In this document: piece by piece, positions 20,277 to 31,274 of the stretch
Layout of the letters: each line of letters begins with the position of its first letter
How positions within the stretch are numbered: the first letter of the stretch is position 1
From: Triops longicaudatus
Lineage: Eukaryota; Arthropoda; Branchiopoda; Notostraca; Triopsidae
DNA length: 64,000 nt
Direction: 5' to 3'
NCBI GenBank assembly: GCA_022885665.1
Contig: JAGQDJ010000142.1
Location: 1 to 64,000, forward strand
The notes under the pieces: generated by a model
Seen by the model: the letters and a program-made list of their open reading frames with translations, nothing else
Database searches by the model: none
What the model was told of the DNA's origin: nothing
Translations under genes and position numbers: made by a program

Positions 20277-20827
20277 GTCCGGTGAAATAAGTCTTCGACT
20301 GAATCTCCGTTAGAACAAAACGCCTGTGAAACAAAAGGCTTCGGACATCTAATCATACTTCTGCCTGCATGGTCATGATATTCTGCATTGCCGCAGCAAA
20401 GAGTGTTACATTTAAAGGAAAGACGAGAAGCGTAAGGAACTGTTAATGCGCTTGACATTCAGGGCATCACATCTAGCAACGGTAGTGAACGAATGTTACA
20501 GTACAGCTACACAGCTGTTTTTTAACACGTCTGCTAGGTATACTATGTTCCTCTCGTAGACTCATTTTCCTAAAATATTGCCTTGATTTCTCCTGGATCA
20601 CAATAAGAGTCCGAGAGGAATAGTCAAAACAAGACAGTGCTTGTTTATTTCTCGTTAATATTGACAGCATTCTGTGGAAAGAGTAACAAAAGAATAGAAC
20701 TTTAAAAAACAGTTCCAAAGATTGCTACAAATCAGAATGTCGCACACATTTAGTTTGCCAGTCCCGAATTGCTTTCAAGTTATCGTTGTATTTTTTCAGT
20801 CATTTTGTAATGATAAAGTTTTAAGTT
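20277..20827. other. Spacer between carboxypeptidase start and metalloproteinase end
   Basis: Both flanking genes run on minus, so this holds the carboxypeptidase promoter and the metalloproteinase 3' UTR, with AATAAA (minus) at 20644-20649. The short open frames here look random. Confidence 0.55.
20644..20649 (-). terminator. Candidate polyadenylation signal of the metalloproteinase
   Basis: AATAAA on the minus strand about 180 bases past the stop codon. Confidence 0.35.
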
Positions 20828-23437
20828 TTAGTAAAAATCGTTCTCCGTTTCTTCGCATCCTGCCCAGTATTGCGGAGCAGGCCACGGGTACTTCGGGTTA
20901 ACTTTTACTTTAAGATCGTCAAACTTCCAGAACTGCTTTCCTTTAAAGAAATAAGAAGAACCTACAAGCAACAATAAAAAATGAGTACCTAATCCAGATG
21001 CGTAATTGTAAATGTTACCATCTGTCCACAACAGAACTGAATCGATGGGCGACGGAATGCCTCTCCAGCGGTCCATTTTATCAGGATAACCTCGCTCCAT
21101 TGTTTTGTTTACTTCGTCGTAACGCCAATACAGTTTATCGCGGAAAAAATAAGTTTTCCCATTCTTGCCCCACACGAATGCGGCATCCAGTTTATCAAGC
21201 TCTTTCGGTAATCCCAAGGTTGTCAGGGGCTTTTGCGATTCCACCAGTTTATCCCCGTCAAATATCCAGTAATGTTTACCTTTAAAATGTATGTTTTAAA
21301 TGAAATATCCATGTTGTCTCAGTTATTCTTACCGCTAAAAAATAGAATCTTTCCGTCAGTTCGCCGTTCATAAACGGCATCGATTTTCTTTACGGAATCA
21401 GGTAAATTCCAAAACAAGTACCGGAAATGGACTGGATACTGGTCGTAAAGTTGTCCACGTTGTGAAAACCGCCAAACGTACTAATATGTAATTCATTATA
21501 CGATAAGCCTGTTAGTTGGTTTTGATGGAATTGATTAGCAAATAAAATAAGAATTACCGAGCCCTTAAAGATAAATAGCTCGCTTCTCAAACTAGTTACA
21601 ACATCCCAATTGCCGTCGCAAAGCTCAGGAATCTGATTGCGTTTTTTATGTTCGTCCACCGTTTCGTAATCTCCGTTGTACGTTACGCCCGTAGTGGTCG
21701 TAGTCGTTGGGGATGGTAAAGGTTTAGCTGTTGTATAAGGTGTTTCTCCGAAGTCATAGTCGTCATAATCAGCAGTAGTAGTGGTGGTGGTAGCTTTAGT
21801 TGTAGGCCTTGTTGTTGTTGTAGTGTATCGAGGACGGGTCGTAGTAGCTGTTGTAGTTTCGCTTCGCGGAGTTGTGGTTTCTGTATCTCCCTCAAAAGGC
21901 TCTGTGTCCACCTCTCCCGGTACGTACCGAGCAACTTCGAACACACACAAAAAATCTCAGTCGAGAAAAACTTGAAACAAAATTGGGTGTCGTACTGTAA
22001 AGCTGGTACATCGCCAAAATATCATCGTAATCCAAAGTCAGGGTGGGTTGGTGACCCTTGTAGTACGGGTACATGATGGAGCCCGATACAGGCGAATGGG
22101 AGAGTCCCAAACTGTGCCCCAGTTCGTGAGTAGCCACCGTAAAGAAATCCACTCCTGCAATTCAATACGGTATTTGTTATTGACCTTACTTACATTGTGT
22201 TATTTCGCTCATGTGCCATTTTGATGTCTAGATGTTTATACGTTAGTTAATACCGTTGTCAGAATCAGTGACATTCACCATCCAAGCTTCATCTTCATCA
22301 AAGTGCACGTCACCTCCAAAATGACCAAACTCATAAGGGTAATAGGCGTGTGCTAAGGTCATTCCTGGCCCATCGAAGGGATATCTTTTCGAAAATGAAT
22401 CATAGAGCATTATTTGTTAATTTATGTGTTGGTAGTGTTTACGAGTCTCCGTGGTAAGCACGACCGAAGTAAATGACAATGTCCGCGTTAGGGTCGTTGG
22501 TCGGTACAAATTTGAGGTGGGCGTAACGGCTCCACATTTGGAATGCGCGATGGATTTCGTGCCTGGCGTCTTCAAAGCTGCCCAATTTGGGGGAATAGTT
22601 GGCTAAACTAAATTAAACTTTATTCCCCGAGAAAAAAAATCAAGTACCCCTGTTACTTGTAAGTTATTTTGCGCTTGTTCCAGCCGGCGCCGCCAATAAC
22701 GTAACGTTTCACTCTAGAGTACGTTTGAGGAGCCTGGTCCTTGTTTCCACATCTGGGCGTGGCCATAAGCTACTGAACTTTATTAATACCCAACTTTAGC
22801 ACCTTAGTTTCATTATTTAATACTTTGATGGTGTCGTTGTCTATTTTCCCTGTGGGATTCAAACCACCGAAAACTTGCATGTGTTTAATAGCTTCAATCA
22901 CGGCAGATTCTTGGTACAAAGCTTCGGAATTTGGATCGCCCTGCTCTAGGTAACCAAACTTCCGAAGGAAGCCCATCTAGATTTTTAAAATTTTATTTAA
23001 TATGCAATAAAAACTGGATATAATCCTGTAGATAATCGAACGCGAATATTTACCGCTGAATGAATGCTTGCCGGGCTTTCCTGTGCGAGTAATGACATGG
23101 GTGATTGGGAGACAATTTTATAAGGCGCAGGTTCAGATACGTTCGGTTTAGCCTCGGAAGAATTTGTGGTCTTTATAAGGTGGTTGAAATCCGCCTGGGA
23201 ATGTTCGGCCATTATGGGTAACAGAGAGTTATTTGATTCGAGAATTGCGCCGTCGGGTGTTGGCTGAACGGTAGGTAAAGGAGGTCGTCTCGGCGGTGGG
23301 TGGCCGATGGGAGAGCGGGGGAAGTTAAACTTCGTAAAAGATTGGGCATTGGGAATTGGTATCGTAGCACCGAAATGAGCCCAGGTGATAAGTTGAAAGA
23401 AAATTAGTAAGATTCGCCGGAGCACTTGGCGGTGCAT
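20828..23437 (-). CDS. Secreted matrix metalloproteinase with hemopexin domain
   Basis: Zinc endopeptidase of the extracellular matrix (M10A), with a role in tissue remodelling by family. Ten exons (transcript order): 23437-23054, 22976-22824, 22769-22657, 22607-22443, 22384-22254, 22154-21996, 21934-21558, 21480-21333, 21279-21019, 20961-20828; all junctions keep frame; 674 aa. Signal peptide (RRILLIFFQLITWAHFGA), a proline-rich insert to about residue 128, propeptide with the cysteine switch PRCGNKD (Cys186), furin site RVKR (198-201). Catalytic zinc site HELGHSLGLSHS (His325, 329, 335) and Met-turn SIMYP. A threonine-rich hinge of about 80 residues leads to a hemopexin propeller with repeats (RSELFIFKG, KILFFSG, KHYWIFDG, KTYFFRDKLYWRYD) closed by Cys474 and Cys666. 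It ends shortly after the propeller with no membrane or GPI segment, so it resembles the secreted Mmp1 class more than Mmp2. Confidence 0.92.
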
Positions 23438-24421
23438 GGCCTAGCAGTTGTAGCACTAAAGGACTGGGATTTTGGTGGCGGTTGTTTGGGTTTCGACAGA
23501 AAAGACGAGGCCGATGGTAAATGTAACAACTGGTGTTTGGGATAATATGGAGAGAGTAAGATCAAAGGTCTCGAGGACGAATTTGTTTATGCAAGTGACG
23601 TCAGTTACTCCGAGACATCGAGCTTTTATAGCCCGGACTGTAAAGATGTGCTCTTTTTTTTCGATGCCGAAAAATTTTTGGGTGCATTTGAGGTAGGAAA
23701 GGAGCGGCCATTTTGCATATTCCTTGAAAGTTGAGTCAATTTCCTTCCGGAAACTTTGGTAGTGGCTTCCTGAAAATTTTCCCACTTTTCCAGAAAGTTG
23801 TAGTCAAATACATCAAGTGATGTAACGATAGGAAGCTAAGTTTTCTTCTTTGTGATTCACACATATGCGTTTAGCTGCTAGTGGTTAAAAAAAAGGAAGT
23901 CCGTATGACAACCTCAAGGAATCGCCCAACTCATTTTTCTTTTCAGGAAAAATACCGGTATATTCCTGTTTTGTGGAGAGAAGTTGTGGAAATTTTTCAA
24001 TTGTAACATGTGGAGAACACTACTGAGTGTATCCTCGCTTTTCGTCATTTGTACACTTTTTATTTTATTTTTTATTTTTTTTAGTATGATTTTTTAGGTG
24101 GCTTTATCCAGAACTTGAAAAACGCGCGAGCAGGATACAGAAAAAGGCGTGTGTTCCTGAGTTCAATCACTTGTTTTAAAGCATCTCCTATCAACATATA
24201 CAACACAATACATTTCTATCTTATTAAGAATATATTAAGTTATTTGTGTAATGGAATTAAAACGGTTTTCGGAAGCCGTTACAAATATACGCATAATGTA
24301 CGCATAGGAATAGTTTGTGTATGCGCCTCTTGTTGATGGCGGCCGGTTGACCGGCTTGCTTTGATTTGGCTGTGAGAAATCTGTGTTTATCAGCGTCGAT
24401 AGACATCATCCCGGCTTTAAA
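23438..24421. other. Divergent spacer between metalloproteinase and SmB
   Basis: About 1 kb between genes transcribed away from each other, so it should contain both promoters and 5' UTRs. A 109-codon minus-strand frame (23456-23785) has no family resemblance. Near 24343 there is GGCCGGTTGACCGGC, a short inverted repeat close to the SmB start. Nothing else recognised. Confidence 0.5.
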
Positions 24422-25560
24422 ATGGTAAGCTTTGAAACAAAATCGAAATACGTCCCATTTTTTCATAATTACAATTACCATTAGTTGGTCGTTGTTCGTA
24501 AAATGCTCAGAGGATCCAAGCTTTGTTTGTTTACCTTTTCGTGTTGGTAAAATTTTTGAATTAAAATATAAATGTTTTCTTTAATTTAGACCATCAGCAA
24601 AAACAACAAGATGGTCCAGCACCTTAACTACCGAATGAGGGTAGTTTTGCAGGATTCTCGTACCTTTATTGGCACATTCAAAGGTAATGTATTTGTTCCT
24701 TTTCAAGTGAACATTTAAAATATTCCCTGTTAAATATAGTATCGTTAGCCTTTCCATAGTAAGAACGAACTGTGTTATGTTGTTTTAGTTGGTTGCAGAA
24801 TTATATCGTATTAATTCGTATTTTCATACATCATCAGCATTTGACAAACACATGAACCTGATTTTGGGAGACTGCGAAGAATTTAGGAGGATAAAGCCCA
24901 AAGTTGCTCGCGGTATGCCTGGCGGAGAACGTGAAGAAAAACGGGTTTTAGGTTTCGTTCTTCTCAGGGGAGAAAACATTGTTTCAATGACAGTCGAAGG
25001 CCCTCCTCCTCCCGAAGAAGGTCTTCCCCGAGTTCCCATTCCAAGCGCCGTCCCTGGACCAGGCTTGGGTCGAGCTGCAGGCCGAGGCTTGCCTGTTGGT
25101 GCCACTGGCACTGCTCCTCCGGGTATGTGGAATTTTTTGGGGGGACTTTCTCGTCAGTTTGTTTAGATATTCTCCCTCTGTTCATGTAGGCTTGCAAGGA
25201 CCAGTTCGCGGTTTAGGACCCAGCCCACAAATGATGGTCCCAGGTATTGCGGCAGCTGGGCGTGGTGCAGCTGTGTCTGCACCTCCTCAGGTCAGACCTC
25301 CTGGTCCACCTGGTATGGGTATGCGTCCTGGCGTTCCGCCCATGCCACCTATGGGAGGCCCTGGTATGCCACCAATGGGTGGTCCTCCGATGCCTCCTAT
25401 GATGGGCCGAGGTGCTCCCATGCCCCAACCAGGAATGAGAGGACCTCCCCCTGGCATGATGCGTGGTGGTAAGCTCAAACATTTTGTGACAACAGAACTA
25501 ATGTGTAACGAACAATTTTCATTATTTTTTTCGTCAGGTCCCCCAGGAAGGCCATTTTAA
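24422..25560 (+). CDS. SmB: Small nuclear ribonucleoprotein-associated protein B (SmB)
   Basis: Core Sm ring protein of U1, U2, U4 and U5 snRNPs; acts in the nucleus in pre-mRNA splicing. Five exons: 24422-24424 (the ATG alone), 24590-24683, 24838-25122, 25190-25468, 25538-25560; 227 aa. The Sm fold spans roughly residues 5-85: Sm1 (MRVVLQDSRTFIGTFKAFDKH, NLILGDC) and Sm2 (LGFVLLRGENIVSMTVEGPP). A glycine/proline/methionine-rich tail follows (PPMPPMGGPGMPPMGG repeats, GMRGPPPGMMRGG), the site that is normally arginine-methylated and bound by SMN. The final exon codes only GPPGRPF. A start exon of three coding bases is decided by the donor directly after ATG and by the fit of TISKNNKM to the family. 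Confidence 0.96.
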
Positions 25561-26175
25561 ATTTCTGCTCCATTGCTACATTGGACTGTTCATCATTCGT
25601 ATTCTGTATGACAAGCGTCTTTTTTGAGAAATACAACTAAAATACAACCATCGTACTTTTATGCCGATTTTTATTTCTGTCTTTTCACGATCGTGATTTA
25701 CACATGCGATGAAACATTCATATAACTATGGCATTATTAATTTAAAAAGTCCTGCCTACAACAAATTTAACTCGGATAGTTCTTGTTACAAAAATCACTA
25801 TTAGGCCCCCGCTTAGACGGTCAGTTTGTCTTATGTCGACTTTTTGAGGTACTTAACTTTTCCCCCCTACTGCATAGGTAGTACCACATATTGTACCTGT
25901 CCATATTCGCAGTTCACTTTTCAAGGATAATCTCAATTCGTCGTTCACTTCTTAGGGTAATAAACTTGAAGACGCCTAGCGCGCTTACATGCTTTGTTTT
26001 GGCCGGTTAGCTGAACTTTTTTGTTGAAATCGGGTAAGTCCTTGTTTTTAAAAGTAGATGTAATATTTTTAGCCTTCGCAGCTATAATTCAGAGAGCTAT
26101 TTATTAGATATTGATACTGTTTTCTCGGTCAATTTTCTGTCAGCTTCACCCGTAGAACGCCGCATTTCAGTTATC
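25561..26175. other. Spacer between SmB and the hnRNP gene
   Basis: Holds the SmB 3' UTR and the promoter and 5' UTR of the next gene. No canonical AATAAA just after SmB. No other signal recognised. Confidence 0.55.
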
Positions 26176-28756
26176 ATGGCACATGCAATTAAAACCATTG
26201 AGGACATGAAGCAGGAAGAGGAAGATGGTTTCGTTGTGCGCTTGAGAGGACTTCCTTGGTCGACAACGAAAGAAGACGTCGTTCAGTTTTTCAGTAAGGC
26301 TATACACCTAGTAACAGTGTAGTACCACTGATTGTCCTCTACCTTTCTAATCCTAGGCGATTGTCACATTCTTGGTGGAATCAATGGAGTTCATTTGACG
26401 AGTACTAAAGAAGGAAGGCCAACAGGAGAAGGTTATCTTGAGCTCGAATCATCCGAAGACGTGGAGCGAGCTCTTCAGAAACACAATGAGCACATGGGAA
26501 CCCGGTACGTGGAAGGTAAATCAGCAAGAAAATTCAAATAGCTACTGTCCCAGATTAAGTTTCCGCGCTTAATTTCCAGTATTCCGATCCAAGCGCTCCG
26601 AAATGGAATGGGTTGTTAAACGCTCAGGAGTATCGGACAGTGCCCCTGAAGAAGGTTGCGTTCGCTTGAGAGGATTGCCGTTTGGCTGTTCGAAGGAAGA
26701 AATAGCCATGTTTTTCAGTGGTAAGTGCTAACCCTCCAAGCTTTGGTATGCATGCAGTTGAGCGTGCCTTCAAAACAAATGGTTATCTGAAGTCCTTTTC
26801 TTTCGGGGGTTTAGCCTTTCTTGATTTATTTTCGTTGCTCCAAGCTTCCCTGTCGAGCTGGCTGTAGCGTAGTTTTCAGTCTCTATCTCCTCTATAGTCT
26901 TTTCTTACTAGGATGATTTTTTGTGTTGGAAATGTAGGATTTTCGTGTTTCCTAATACTGTTTTCGAACATCTTTTTGTTGAAAATTGTGCTAAAAAATA
27001 CTTTGTTAAGGGGCCTTAGTGTGATGAGTATTGTGTATTATTGTGGGTCAGGTCTGGAAATAGTCCCGAACGGCATTACTTTGACGACAGACTTCCAGGG
27101 ACGGAGCTCGGGCGAGGCGTACGTTCAGTTTGTAAGCAAGGAAGTGGCGGAGAAGGCTTTGGCTAAACACAAGGAAAAAATCGGGCACAGGTGGGGAACT
27201 TTACTTGAGACCTGACGTCAGATGCGTGTTACAAAACAGGGAAGGAGAGGCGGGTGGGTAACACAGCTTTTGGGGGATCAGATCTTAGGTTCCAAAAGCC
27301 TAAGTGAAACCTTACAATGTTACGTTCCATGTCATTTTACTTTGTGGATTTTTTGGGTATGTTTTGAACTTTGTCATTAATGGGACGTCCTAGCTAGCCG
27401 TTTCAGGGAACCCCAAGGGAAAAGGGGCGTCGTACTGTACGCTGAGACTGAGCGCCAACACAAGAAAGCGGGAAATGGCTCTTCAGGTACTGGGCGCGGG
27501 AAGAATACGGGAGGCGGGAAGCAGGATCAAACGGTTTGTTGGGGAAACACAAGGGTGACTTCAAACGCGTTTCGCATTTACAACAATAACAAAGAATAAA
27601 GAAGACAACTTGGCAAACATTCTTGGTTTTATTATATTAATATGGGTTTTATATATGTGCGTTCCTCCGTGGCCCTCCTTCCGTGCTATTTTGCATCACC
27701 GTGGGAAAGAGTCTTGCTATTGCTAACTTCTGTTTTTCACCATAGGTACATCGAGATTTTCCGTAGCAGCCTGAGCGAAGTGCGCGTGGCAATTGGTGGT
27801 CGCGGAGGCCCGCGAGGTGGTCCAGGTGTTGGTGGGTTTGGGGGCAGCAATAGGCCATCTCCGTATGACAGAGGTGATCGCTTTGGCGGAATGAATCGCT
27901 ACGGTGCTGCCCGCGGGCGGGTTAAAGGTAATTCAGTTTTCGGTAAAAAGCATTTGGAAGAAACTAACTTTGTAATTAAGTAGAGGACTGGGGAGGCCGA
28001 GCTGATTATTCTCGCGGCGCTCCAGTTCGTGGTCGCTTCGAAGGCGGTCCAGGACATCGCATTCATATGCGTGGTTTACCATTCCGTGCTACCGAAGATG
28101 ATATTGCTGAGGTAAATGCTTTTGGGGTTTGAGCTGTACAGAGTGTTGAAACGTTGTGAATTTTAGTTTTTCCGTCCGTTCAGACCAGTGGGTATTCGCT
28201 TAGCTTATGACAGTTCGGGAAGGCCGTCTGGGGAAGCAGACGTGGAGTTTGACAGTCATGATGAAGCTCTCAAAGCTATGGCTAAGGTAACTTGCAAGAA
28301 GCGTGCGCCTTCTTTTTTTCCTCGTATAACGCCCCTATGTTAATGCAGGACAAACAAACTATGCAGCATCGTTACATTGAGCTATTCTTGAACTCCACAC
28401 CCGGGTCGACACCTTCCAACTTTGGAGCCGGATATCCTGGAGGTTATAACACCCCAGGTAAGCAGATACGAGACAATGTTGTCCTTGGTTAGTCTTATTT
28501 GCTTTCACTCACCATGAGCCGAATGGCATTTTCGGTTTCGCATGCGCTTGAAACTGGCGTATTTGGTTTCTATTGTCTTATTGTTCTCCGGTTGAATTGT
28601 GAAGTATGTTTTATTGCTTTGCATTTCTTTATGTTTTACTAACTAGCTAGCTTACAGAAAATTATCTTATAAGAAAAGAAATGGGTTGTTGCGTCAGTTA
28701 GTTTTCTCATATAACTCTTCCGTTTTTCAGGCTATGCGCCCAGAGCAGGATGGTGA
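26176..28756 (+). CDS. hnRNP F/H family splicing regulator (Glorund-like)
   Basis: Nuclear RNA-binding protein that contacts G-runs through quasi-RRMs and regulates splicing. Nine exons: 26176-26293, 26357-26515, 26580-26720, 27052-27190, 27746-27927, 27984-28111, 28167-28286, 28349-28457, 28731-28756; 373 aa. qRRM1 (residues about 18-95, VVRLRGLPWSTTKEDV), qRRM2 (about 115-195, VRLRGLPFGCSKEEI with GEAYVQF), a glycine/arginine-rich linker (GGRGGPRGGPGVGGFGG), and qRRM3 (about 265-345, HMRGLPFRATEDDI). A short glycine/tyrosine tail ends in APRAGW. Three qRRMs and the linker position match hnRNP H/F. Exon 6 could start at either of two nearby AGs; the one used keeps frame. Intron 4 (27191-27745) is unusually rich in G-runs. 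Confidence 0.94.
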
Positions 28757-29420
28757 GAACCGGCCCGAATATGTGCGGGTTTGTTACTTAAAACATATGT
28801 GGGAATTGCCTGGGAATGGCTTATGTCCACCATCATTTTTATCCGGAAAGGGCCGTGGATAACAATTTTTCGTTTCAAAAAGAGAAAAAAGTGAATGGAA
28901 AAATAATGTGTGAAGAAAAGTCCACTTGTTCAGTGTTACGTTGCCCGTCATCATTACATTTGTCCACATCAGAAGCTCCTTTGTTCACTTGCATTTACAT
29001 GACACTCTAGCTTGGCTTTTGAAGCACGTATGTACAGCTAAAGCACTACGAGGGTCTTCTTTCTAGCACGTCATGGCCATTTATAGGCGAACTTAAGGGA
29101 AAAGGCAAAGCGCTGACTCCCCTGCTGAAATAATATGTACATATTTGGGCAAAAGATGCCCGTCTTCTGCCGAACTGGGCTTCGTCTTGAGAGAAGGGGG
29201 ATGTGGCGTTGTGGCGATACGAGCTCGATAGTCCTGGGCGTGTGTATGCTAAGTATTGCGCCTGCCACTTTCCCCTGATCCTGATTGTAGTCAAGTTGAA
29301 CTTTGCAACAAGACAGCATTACCTCAACAGACTTGGAAGGGATCACTTAGCTACTTCACAAGCTCTTGCGCAATTTTATAATTTTATATCATCGTATCTT
29401 ATATATTTGTGAACGGAAAC
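28757..29420. other. Spacer between hnRNP and LIM genes
   Basis: Contains the hnRNP 3' UTR and the promoter and 5' UTR of the LIM gene. Several 60-90 codon frames overlap on both strands and look random. Confidence 0.55.
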
Positions 29421-31018
29421 ATGCCGAACTGCCCCAAGTGCAACAAACCTGTGTATTTTGGTAAGAAATTTTGTTTCTTTGACCGTAAATCGGGAACTAT
29501 TTGTTTCTTTTAGAATAATTAGGTGATAAACGGAATTTAGCCATTGATAGTACCTCTTGTTAGTTAATATTAGACCTACTATTTATCACCTCTTAATTAT
29601 ATGCGAACTGGCGTCAGCGACCGTGTAAAAGATAAGATGTCCTTCTTATCAAATGCGTTGTTTCCGTCCTTATGAAAAGAACGTTCTTACGATTTAGTTT
29701 TTCATATTTCAAAACGGAATTTGACACAGGCCATTCTGCGTAATTGGCCAGTGTCCTTGTTCTTTGAAAGAAGTTTTAAGCCGTTCTCTGAAAACCCTTT
29801 CGTTTGAAATAAGAAAAAGTAAACAGGCGTTTTATAGCACTCCTTAAAATATTTTCCTTACTTTTTAATGGTCAACTTCGAGTTCTAATGCGTTAAGCCA
29901 AGTGGTGCCAAATGATGCGGCGTCCGTGGTTTTCCGGTACGGTAGTTGCCGGTTTAAAACGACACACATGTTAGCGGACTTCGCAGGCCTGCTTTATGAC
30001 CCCTTAATTAGGAACAAATCTTGAAAAAGAGTATTCTAGCCATTATGTGTCAAGTATTGCATCCGTTAGCGTGTGATTAGGGTATAGTAGCGGACCCAAC
30101 CGTTCGAGTTCGATACGTGTTCGCTCCCTTGTTGGAGACGATAAAAACCGAAGGCGGATGTTGTGTCGAGTTTGTTGTACCTTATGCGTCATCATGATGT
30201 CATCTCTCAGATTATGCAGAATAAAAAAAGGTTACATACCCGACCATAACTATAGGTAACGCTGTGATTGCTAGCTCGGGGCATTTATTTTTTCGTCTTT
30301 CGTTCTGCCTGCTCTGTTAGCCACGGTGCTTAACTACTTGTTGCGTTCCTGACTCATCACTTAGCGTAAATTGCGAGAGATTTGTTAGTCAATAGAGTAA
30401 TTACTAACCCTCACTTGATAATAACATCTCCTGTTTACCATAGAGTTGAGTAACGTTGGGCTTACAAGCTAACAGGCTTACGAGAAGATAAAAAATTTAA
30501 AGTTTAAGTAACTTAAATTAAATGACCATGAGAAAGTAACGAACATTTTACCATTACAAAACAAACCATTTAACGAGAAGCGCGCTACTACATCTTTGTT
30601 TGACAATAAATTTTATTGAAACAAATCTTCGTGCTTGGACTAATGTCTTACTTTATTTAGAAAACATAGTTACATTCGGATGGGACGTCTATTACTTTAA
30701 TAATTAGACTGTTTTATTTGCCGTAGCTGAGCGCAAAACCTCACTGGGCAAAGACTGGCACGGAGCTTGTTTGAGGTGCGAAAAATGTAACAAGACACTG
30801 GTACCCGGACAACATGCAGAACACGAGGGGAAACCTTATTGTAATCAACCCTGCTATTCTGCACTCTTCGGTCCTGGAGGTATACTTGCTTTACAAATGG
30901 CAAATATATATATGTTAAGCCATTACTACCTTGGTCACGACTAATACTAATTCCCCTTTGTCTTCTGATACCAGGTTTTGGTCGCGGTGGAGCTGAGAGC
31001 TATGTTTACAAAAAGTAG
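29421..31018 (+). CDS. Cysteine-rich single-LIM protein (CRIP type)
   Basis: Small zinc-binding LIM protein of the CRIP1/2 family; LIM domains mediate protein contacts, and exact partners cannot be read here. Exons 29421-29460, 30727-30879, 30975-31018; 78 aa, the usual CRIP length. Zinc ligands appear as CPKC, then HGAC, CEKC and the closing CNQPC, with the typical core AERKTSLGKDWHGACLRCEK and the end GPGGFGRGGAESYVYKK. The first intron is 1.27 kb, long against the other introns in this part of the window. AATAAA lies 250 bases after the stop. Confidence 0.95.
29461..30726 (+). other. First intron of the LIM gene
   Basis: 1,266 bp, AT-rich, from a GTAAGA donor to a TAG acceptor. No gene, repeat or structured RNA recognised inside. 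Confidence 0.7.
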
Positions 31019-31268
31019 AGAGCCTCCCAGCTATGCTCTAAAAATCGGATAAAGACGCCTCATGCTTGTGTTAATCATCGTGGTATCTGACTTCCGTCTG
31101 CAACCGGATCACATTCCTAGAATAATTTCCGCAATCTTAATTAACGCATTTTTCACCTTGCTATGTTACATTTTATTTTTTTGTAAAAAGTGGACTCTGG
31201 AATCTTTCCACATGACCCGTTATTTTCACATGACCAGGGTTCGTTTACCATTCCTTATCCCTTTGTCT

Positions 31269-31274
31269 AATAAA
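31269..31274 (+). terminator. Polyadenylation signal of the LIM gene
   Basis: Canonical AATAAA about 250 bases after the stop, in the expected orientation. Confidence 0.6.

Noticed and set aside
22770..22823. In-frame TAG in the metalloproteinase propeptide
   Set aside because: It lies in a 54-bp intron with proper GT and AG that joins the propeptide to LMATPRCG in frame.
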